Assembly (NCBI RefSeq): GCF_014647795.1
Contig: NZ_BMPW01000016.1
Coordinates: 1-64,000 of the forward strand
From: Actinoplanes campanulatus
Lineage (GTDB): Bacteria; Actinomycetota; Actinomycetes; Mycobacteriales; Micromonosporaceae
Length of the DNA: 64,000 bases
Direction of reading: 5' to 3'
In this document: positions 58,447-64,000 of the stretch, piece by piece
Numbering within the stretch: position 1 is the first letter of the stretch
How the letters are laid out: each line of letters opens with the position of its first letter
Notes under the pieces: generated by a model
Told to the model about the DNA's origin: nothing
What the model saw: the letters and a program-made list of their open reading frames with translations, nothing else
Database searches by the model: none
Translations under genes and position numbers: made by a program

Positions 58447-60453
58447 GTGATCCGACGACTTCTGGTGGCCGACCGAGGAGAGGTCGCCCGCCGGGTGTTC
58501 GCCACCTGCCGGCTGGTCGGCATCGAGACGGTCGCCGTCTACTCCGACGCGGACGCCGACGCGCCGCACGTGGCCGAGGCCGACTACGCGGTGCATCTGC
58601 CGGGCAGCACGCCGTCCGCCACCTACCTGGCGCCCGCGGCCCTGCTCGCGGCCGCCCAGCGGGCCGGGGCCAACGCCGTGCACCCGGGCATCGGGATCCT
58701 CGCCGAGGACCCGGAGTTCGCCCAGGCCGTGGTGGACGCCGGGATGATCTGGGTGGGGCCGCCACCGGCCACGCTCCGCACCCTGGCCGCCAAGATCGAG
58801 ACGAAGAGCCTGGTCGCCGAGGCGCAGGTGCCGGTCCTGCCGACCTACACCGACCCGGAGACGGTGCCCGGTTTCCCGGTGCTGATCAAGCCGGCCACCG
58901 GTACCGGCGGTCACGGCATGCGGGTGGTCCGGGACGCCACCACGCTCGCCGAGGCGGTCGCCTCCACAAGGCGTGAGGTCGGCGGCGACGTGTTCTGCGA
59001 GCCGTACGTCAGCAACGCCCGGCACATCGAGGTCCCGATCCTGGCCGACGCCCAGGGCGCCGTGGTCCCGTTCGGTGAGCGCGAGTGCTCGGTGCAGCGC
59101 CGCTACCAGAAGATCGTGGAGGAGACCCCGTCCCCGGCCGTCGACGTGAGCCTGCGCGAGGACCTGTGCCGGGCCGCGATCGTCGCGGTCCGGGCGCTGG
59201 GTTACGTGGGCGCCGGCGCGGTCGAGTTCCTGCTCGACTCCGAAGGGGACTTCTGGTTTCTCGAACTGACCCCGACCCTCCAGGCCGACCACGCGGTCAC
59301 CGAGTGCGTCTCCGGCTACGACCTGGTCCGCCTCCAACTGCTGGTGGCCGAGGGCGGCAACGTGCCGATGCCCGGTCCGCCGGCGATCCGCGGGCACGCC
59401 ATCGAGGTGCGGATCTGCGCCGAGGACCCGGCGTACGCCTGGCTGCCCGCCTCCGGCACCCTGCACCGGTTCGCCGTCCCGGACGTGGCCGGCCAGTTCC
59501 GCCCCCTGCCGCAGCCCGGCCTGCGCCTGGACGCCGGCGTCACCGACGGCTCGGTGATCGGCATGCACCACGACCCGATGCTGGCCAAGCTGATCTCCTG
59601 GGCGCCGAGCCGTCAGGAGGCCGCCCGGATGCTCGCCTCCGCCCTGGCCCGCGCCCACCTGCACGGCGTCGTCTCCAACCGGGACCTGCTGGTCCGGGTG
59701 CTGCGGCACGACGCGTTCCGGGCCGGCGAAGTGGACACCGGCTTCCTGGATCGGCACCCCGAGGTGTTCGCCCCGCTGCTCTCCTCGGTGGACGCGGTCC
59801 GTCTCTCCTGCCTGGCCGCCGCCCTGGCCGGCGCCGCCGCCCGACGCGCCGCCGCACCGGTTCTCGGCTCCCTGCCGTCCGGCTGGCGCAACGTCCCGTC
59901 CGGTTCACAGACCGCGGTGTACGACGGCCCCACCGGCCCGGTCGAGGTCGGTTACCGGATGAACCGCAGGGGCGGCCTGGCCGGCTGGTGGGTCCGCGCG
60001 GTGGACCCGGAGGAACTGGACCTGGCCGGGCTGGGGCAGGCTCCGGTCGCCGACGAGCACCCGAACATCGTGGTGGTCCACGCCGACAGCGACCGGGTGA
60101 TCCTGAACGTGCAGGGCATCCGGTTCGCGGTCCACGTGCACCGGGCCGGCGACATCTCCTATGTCGACAGTCCCGAGGGCTCGGTCACCTTGCGCGAGAT
60201 CTCCCGGTTCCCGCTGCCCACGCCGGAGGCCGCCGAGAGCTCCCTGATCGCCCCGCTGCCCGGCGCCGTCCGCCGGGTCCTGGTGGTGCCCGGCCAGCGG
60301 GTCCGCGCCGGTGAGCTGCTGCTCACCCTGGAGGCGATGAAGCTGGAGCATCCGGTGCACGCCCCCTCCGCCGGCGTCGTGGCCTCACTGCCGGTGCGGC
60401 CCGGCGCCGAGGTCGACACCGGCGAGCTGCTGGCGGTCCTGGACCCGGAATAG
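58447..60453 (+). CDS. Biotin carboxylase/BCCP-like acyl-CoA carboxylase alpha subunit with altered active site
   Basis: 668 residues from a GTG at 58447 (AAAGGTGGA upstream). The biotin carboxylase fold is clear: ADRGEVARRVFATCR, VAVYSDADADAPHVAEADYAV, NAVHPGIGILAED, ATP-grasp and GERECSVQRRYQKIVEE. The glycine loop reads GTGGHGMR. In the catalytic segment FLELTPTLQADHAVTE, positions equal to E. coli Asn290, Arg292 and Glu296 are Thr275, Thr277 and Asp281; Glu288, Gln294 and the later Arg338 equivalent are kept. The C-terminal biotinyl domain has EAMKLEHPV with K632. So it may be biotinylated yet carboxylate poorly or differently. Confidence 0.82.
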   Translation: MIRRLLVADRGEVARRVFATCRLVGIETVAVYSDADADAPHVAEADYAVHLPGSTPSATYLAPAALLAAAQRAGANAVHPGIGILAEDPEFAQAVVDAGMIWVGPPPATLRTLAAKIETKSLVAEAQVPVLPTYTDPETVPGFPVLIKPATGTGGHGMRVVRDATTLAEAVASTRREVGGDVFCEPYVSNARHIEVPILADAQGAVVPFGERECSVQRRYQKIVEETPSPAVDVSLREDLCRAAIVAVRALGYVGAGAVEFLLDSEGDFWFLELTPTLQADHAVTECVSGYDLVRLQLLVAEGGNVPMPGPPAIRGHAIEVRICAEDPAYAWLPASGTLHRFAVPDVAGQFRPLPQPGLRLDAGVTDGSVIGMHHDPMLAKLISWAPSRQEAARMLASALARAHLHGVVSNRDLLVRVLRHDAFRAGEVDTGFLDRHPEVFAPLLSSVDAVRLSCLAAALAGAAARRAAAPVLGSLPSGWRNVPSGSQTAVYDGPTGPVEVGYRMNRRGGLAGWWVRAVDPEELDLAGLGQAPVADEHPNIVVVHADSDRVILNVQGIRFAVHVHRAGDISYVDSPEGSVTLREISRFPLPTPEAAESSLIAPLPGAVRRVLVVPGQRVRAGELLLTLEAMKLEHPVHAPSAGVVASLPVRPGAEVDTGELLAVLDPE

Positions 60454-60549
60454 TCTGTTACCCGGTCGTTACCAAGATCTACGAACCGACTGTCACATCG
60501 GCGCATCGCACTTCACGACAGAGCGACAGAGCATGTGCAGAAAGAAGCG

Positions 60550-61203
60550 ATGACGATGCGGCGCACGATTCCTTTCCTGGGCGCGATTCTCGGCCTCACC
60601 TTCGCCGTCACCGGATGCGCGGCGAGCCCGGAGCAGGTCGGTGGCGTCGCGGCTCCGGTCGGCGCGACGGTGCCCACCGCGGCGGCCACCTCGGCATCCC
60701 CCACCACGGCCGCCAGCCCCTCGGCGTCGAAGTCGAGCGCTCCGGCCAAGGCCGCGGCGCTGGTCCTCGGGCCGGACGGACTGGGCGCGCTCGAACTGGG
60801 GATGACCCGCTCCGAGGCCCTCGCGACCGGGGAGATCGTCAAGCAGTCCGCCACCCACGTCGCGAAGTGGCAGGAGATCAACTCCGGCTGCACTCCCGAG
60901 TTCCGCCTGCGGGGCAGCTCCGGCGACAGCGGCTGGGTCTGGTACCAGGCCGCCGGCGTGGCCGTCATCCCCGCCCCGAAGGGCGCCGTCACCCCGGAGG
61001 GCATCAAGGTCGGCAGCACCCTCGACGACGTCCGCCGCGCCTACCCGAAGGACGTGGACGAGCAGTTCCTGGCGGACACCGGCCGGCTGCTGGTCACGGC
61101 TCCGGGGAACAGCGACGCCACCTACCGGATCGGGTTCGACAGCGACCTCCGCAAGGTCGAGAGCCTGACGCTCCAGTTGACCGCCCAGGAGTGCTACGAA
61201 TAG
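60550..61203 (+). CDS. Hypothetical lipoprotein
   Basis: 217 residues from the ATG at 60550 (AAAGAAG upstream). Signal peptide with lipobox AVTGC (Cys about residue 23), a Thr/Ser/Ala/Pro-rich linker to about residue 70, then a small domain. It starts LGPDGLGALELGMTRSEALATG and has two Cys (INSGCTPEF; AQECYE) that could pair. The LGMTxxEA pattern resembles outer small domains of SmpA/BLIP-like proteins. Surface-anchored; function unknown. Confidence 0.7.
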   Translation: MTMRRTIPFLGAILGLTFAVTGCAASPEQVGGVAAPVGATVPTAAATSASPTTAASPSASKSSAPAKAAALVLGPDGLGALELGMTRSEALATGEIVKQSATHVAKWQEINSGCTPEFRLRGSSGDSGWVWYQAAGVAVIPAPKGAVTPEGIKVGSTLDDVRRAYPKDVDEQFLADTGRLLVTAPGNSDATYRIGFDSDLRKVESLTLQLTAQECYE

Positions 61204-61306
61204 GTCTCGTGGCAGCTAAGCCCGGCGGGCGCGGCAAAGGCCCGACCCGGCAGATGCTCGCGGGGAGCTCCGAGAGCCTTTCCCGACCCGTACGAGAAAT
61301 GGGTCT

Positions 61307-62305
61307 TCAGTTGCCGAGGAACCACTTGCTGAAGAAACCCTTGCGAGCCGGATTGTTATGGACCGTGGGGGTTTCGTCCAGAGTGGGGGTGCTCGGCGGG
61401 ATCGGCCGCGGACGCGGCGGCGGCACGTTGTTGACCGCGGTCGGGCGGTAGACGGCCGGCGGCGGCTGCGGAACGCTCGGGTCCAGGTGCAGGTTGTTGA
61501 GCAGGTCGCGCAACTGCTCCGCGGTGGGCCGGGCGGACGGGTCGTTGTCCATGCCGAAGCGGAGCACGTTGGTGAGCGCCCGCGGCACCCCGGGCAGATC
61601 GGGGATGGGCTGGTGGAAGAGGTCCATCAGGGTGAGGATGCTGGGGCTGCGGTTGGACTCCCAGCGCGGTGGTCGGCCGCTCATCACCGCGTAGAGGCTG
61701 GCGCAGAGCGCGTAGACGTCGGCGGCCCCGGACGGATTGTCGTGGCGGAACATCTCCGGCGGGGCGTAGGCCGGGGTGAGCACCTCGAGAGTGACCGCTG
61801 AATCGCGCATCTCGCCGAGCACGGCCAGGCCGAAGTCGGCGAGGACGGCCGCGTTGAACTCCGAGTAGAGGATGTTGGCCGGTTTCACGTCGCGGTGCAG
61901 GACGCCGTTGGCGTGCGAGTGCACCAGCGCATCCGCGATCTTGATGCCGACGTCGCGGGCCTCGGCGGCGTCGAGCGGGGAGACGCGCATCCGGTCGAGG
62001 TACGACCCGTCGCAGAGCTCCATGATCAGGTACGGGTGCTGGTCGACCGTGACCCCCACGTCGAAGAGGTCGACCACGTGCGGGTGCGACGACATGCGGC
62101 CGGCCGCACGCGCCTCACGCAGGAAGCGGGCCTGGTCACGGGCACTGTCGAGGGTCCGGTTCTCCACCTTGATGGCGACGTCGCGGCCGACGGAGTCCTG
62201 GGTGGCCCGGTACACAGTGGCATAGCCGCCACGGGCCATGACCGACAAGCCGGACATGCCGGGCACGTATGGCACCGGCAGGGCACCGGGCGGAGTCTCC
62301 GTCAC
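61307..62305 (-). CDS. Serine/threonine protein kinase without TM domain
   Basis: 332 residues from a GTG at 62305. Hanks-type kinase: glycine loop MARGGYATVYRAT, VAIKVE (ATP Lys), VLHRDVKPANILYSEFN (catalytic Asp), LADFGLAVLGE and the activation loop with VTLEVLTPAYAPPEMF. A Pro-rich tail (PPPRPRPIPPSTPTLDETPTV) ends in basic FFSKWFLGN. There is no TM helix or sensor domain, so it is a cytosolic kinase. The Thr residues of DETPTV could be docking or FHA sites. It lies 31 bases after the TPR gene on the same strand and probably works with it. Confidence 0.88.
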   Translation of the reverse strand: MTETPPGALPVPYVPGMSGLSVMARGGYATVYRATQDSVGRDVAIKVENRTLDSARDQARFLREARAAGRMSSHPHVVDLFDVGVTVDQHPYLIMELCDGSYLDRMRVSPLDAAEARDVGIKIADALVHSHANGVLHRDVKPANILYSEFNAAVLADFGLAVLGEMRDSAVTLEVLTPAYAPPEMFRHDNPSGAADVYALCASLYAVMSGRPPRWESNRSPSILTLMDLFHQPIPDLPGVPRALTNVLRFGMDNDPSARPTAEQLRDLLNNLHLDPSVPQPPPAVYRPTAVNNVPPPRPRPIPPSTPTLDETPTVHNNPARKGFFSKWFLGN

Positions 62306-62336
62306 GGAATAGAAAATACGCCAGCCGCCACGGAGA

Positions 62337-64000
62337 TCATCCGGGCACGTCAGACGCGTAGGCGACAGTTTCCTCGACGAGGGTCGAAGAGAGCGTTTCG
62401 CGTAGTTCTTCAGCGGCCGCCCGCTCGCTCGCCTGCTCGGTCGAGTATGCCAATCGGACCGCCTCATCGGCCGCCGCCCGTGCCTCCTCGCACCGGTCCG
62501 CGGCGGCCAGCACCCGGGCCCGGACCATCGAGGCGATCACGCCGCTGCGGACGTCCTCGGCGGGCGCCGCGGCGGCCCGCTCGATCCAGGTCAGCGCGGT
62601 GTCCACCCGGCCGTCGGCGAGCAGGGCGGAGGCGTACGACGCGAGCGCGTGCCGCCGGGAGAACAGCAGCGACGGCGCCGACGTGTCACTGGCGATCGGC
62701 GCCAGCAGTCCGATCGCGGTCGCCGCGTCCCCGGCCCGGTTCCGTGCCTCGGCCAGCAGCACCCGCGGCCCGACCTGGGCCGGGGCGAGCGGGTTGTGCG
62801 GCTCGACGGCGACCATCACCCGGCGCGCGTCGGCCTCGGCGGTCTCCAGGTCGCCACGTTGCAGTGCGACGAACCCGCGCAGTGTCCCGGCCATGCCGAG
62901 CAGCAGCGGGTGCCCCGTCCTGTCGGCGTAGCCCAGAGCGTCGGTGAGCAGGTCGTTGGCGTGCTCCAGCTCACCGAGACCGCGGGCCACGGCGCCGCGG
63001 ACCACGAGCGCCAGCCCGCAGCCCCAGTCGTCGGAGACCTCGAGAAACTCCCGGTACGCCCGCCGCGCCTGCCCGTCGGCCGCACCGAGATCGCCGAGTT
63101 CGGCGGCCGCGTACGCCTCGACCACGCGCAGCGTGCCGACCGCCCAGCCCTCGCCGACCCGGCCGCCGAACGGCAGGAACAGCCGGGCCAGCCGCCGCGC
63201 CTCCTGCAACCGGCCGGCCAGCAGCCGGGCGAACGCCGTGGTGCCGCGCAGCCAGGCCCGCCCGACCGGGTCGCCGAGCTCGGCGAAGAGCCGCGCGGCC
63301 CGGCCCAGCACCGCGTCGGTGCCGGCGAAGTCGCCCCGGGTGGTGGTCACCCAGGCCAGGCTCTGCAACGCCCAGGCCTGCCCGTGCCGGTCGCCGGCCG
63401 CGAGCGTCACCTGGTACGCCGCCGCGAACCGGCTGCTCGCCTGGCTGAGCCGGCCGTTCAGGAAGTCCGCCATGCCGAGCCGGCGCATCGCGTTGGCCCG
63501 CTCCGGCAGCAGCTGCGCCTCGGTGGCCACGTCGAGCGCCTCCTGCCAGGCGGCGACGGCCCGGGCGGTGTCGCCGAGGGCCTCGTACGCCCGGCCGACC
63601 ACGATCATCGCCTCGGCCCGCCAGACCGGCTCCCCGGCTGCGCTCACCGCGATCTTCTCGCCCTGGGCGAGCGCCTCCTCGGCCCGGTTCAGCCGCAGCA
63701 GCGCACGGGCCTGCACCAGCTGGTCGGGCAGCGGCAGGTCGCCCTTGGCCAGGACGGCGGCGCGTTCGCCGTACTCCAGGGCGGCGGCCGGCTCGATGTC
63801 GGCCAGCGCGCGCCGGGCCATCCGGCCGAGCGCCCCGACGCCCAGTGGGGCCACCTCCCGGGCGGCCGCGTCGGGGCGCAGCCGGACCGCGTCGGCCAAC
63901 TCGACGGCGTGCTCGGCGTGGGTGGCGATGAACGCATCGCGCTCGCCGTCGGACAGGTTGAGCCGGACCGCGCCGTCGTGGCCGGGCCGGCGCACACTCT
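62337..64000 (-). CDS. TPR-repeat protein (5' end beyond window)
   Basis: At least 552 residues of all-helical TPR-like repeats, each with Ala-rich A/B helices (for example RAEAMIVVGRAYEALGDTARAVAAWQEAL). The reading frame stays open to the window edge. A GTG at 63995 exists, but the sequence there (RRPGHDGAVRLNLSDGERDAF) looks internal. Such C-terminal TPR arrays often follow AAA ATPase, cyclase or LuxR-type domains in actinobacteria; which applies here cannot be seen. Cotranscribed with the kinase gene. Confidence 0.75.
   Translation of the reverse strand, partial: SVRRPGHDGAVRLNLSDGERDAFIATHAEHAVELADAVRLRPDAAAREVAPLGVGALGRMARRALADIEPAAALEYGERAAVLAKGDLPLPDQLVQARALLRLNRAEEALAQGEKIAVSAAGEPVWRAEAMIVVGRAYEALGDTARAVAAWQEALDVATEAQLLPERANAMRRLGMADFLNGRLSQASSRFAAAYQVTLAAGDRHGQAWALQSLAWVTTTRGDFAGTDAVLGRAARLFAELGDPVGRAWLRGTTAFARLLAGRLQEARRLARLFLPFGGRVGEGWAVGTLRVVEAYAAAELGDLGAADGQARRAYREFLEVSDDWGCGLALVVRGAVARGLGELEHANDLLTDALGYADRTGHPLLLGMAGTLRGFVALQRGDLETAEADARRVMVAVEPHNPLAPAQVGPRVLLAEARNRAGDAATAIGLLAPIASDTSAPSLLFSRRHALASYASALLADGRVDTALTWIERAAAAPAEDVRSGVIASMVRARVLAAADRCEEARAAADEAVRLAYSTEQASERAAAEELRETLSSTLVEETVAYASDVPG

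Overview
The window is high-GC DNA (roughly 70% by eye) from a filamentous-type actinobacterium, most likely Micromonosporaceae (Actinoplanes/Micromonospora-like). Evidence is the dense GTG-start overlapping genes, Lsr2, ClpC, MarP, type VII secretion (T7SS) genes and actinobacterial LysS. From memory, much of the backbone follows the Mycobacterium tuberculosis order clpC1-lsr2-lysS-coaX-panD-panC-folK-folB-folP-folE-ftsH-hpt-tilS-(Rv3626c-like)-dacB-ppa and, further on, marP-NUDIX-thioredoxin-nth-crp.

Layout. 1-10.6 kb (minus strand): clpC (cut by the window edge), lsr2, lysS, coaX, nadC, nadB, a septum-formation-type lipoprotein, panD, panC and a Rossmann/DUF2520 gene. This is a cofactor (CoA and NAD) block with mostly 4-base overlaps. 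10.85-13 kb (plus): a MidA/NDUFAF7-type methyltransferase translationally coupled to an orphan NuoD. 13-16.2 kb (minus): four membrane or hypothetical genes. 16.3-18.6 kb (minus): the folate genes folP-folB-folK plus DUF3180.

18.6-33.4 kb is the accessory part. It separates folP from folE, which are neighbours in related genomes. It has three modules. (1) A plus-strand type IV secretion-like operon: a VirB2-like pilin, a two-TM VirB3/PrgI-like protein, a VirB4 ATPase, a TrbL/VirB6-like protein, a VirB8-like protein, a transglycosylase/M23 wall hydrolase and a duplicated-domain protein. No relaxase, coupling ATPase or integrase is visible. (2) A minus-strand cassette: YbaB-like, WXG100-like, a WXG-fold polymorphic toxin, a putative immunity protein and an NTF2-like membrane protein. 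(3) A divergent FtsK/EccC-like ATPase, a membrane partner and a small helical protein. I regard this double machine as the best candidate for an undescribed system.

33.4-43.3 kb (minus): folE, ftsH, hpt, tilS, a DUF2342 zincin, and a DacB/PBP4 with a giant repetitive N-terminal tail. 43.5-51 kb: ppa, then core T7SS genes eccD (minus), eccC (three ATPase domains) and mycosin mycP, without eccB, eccE or esx genes nearby. 51.1-51.7 kb is a non-coding, palindrome-bearing gap. 51.7-56.1 kb (minus): marP, CoA-type NUDIX hydrolase, thioredoxin-like lipoprotein, nth and a CapA-type protein. 56.3-61.2 kb (plus): crp, a degenerate-looking acyl-CoA carboxylase pair and a lipoprotein. 61.3-64 kb (minus): a Ser/Thr kinase and a TPR protein cut by the window end.

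Coordinates use the start I judge best from Shine-Dalgarno (SD) sequence, overlap or family fit. All homology statements come from motif recognition and memory; no database search was run.
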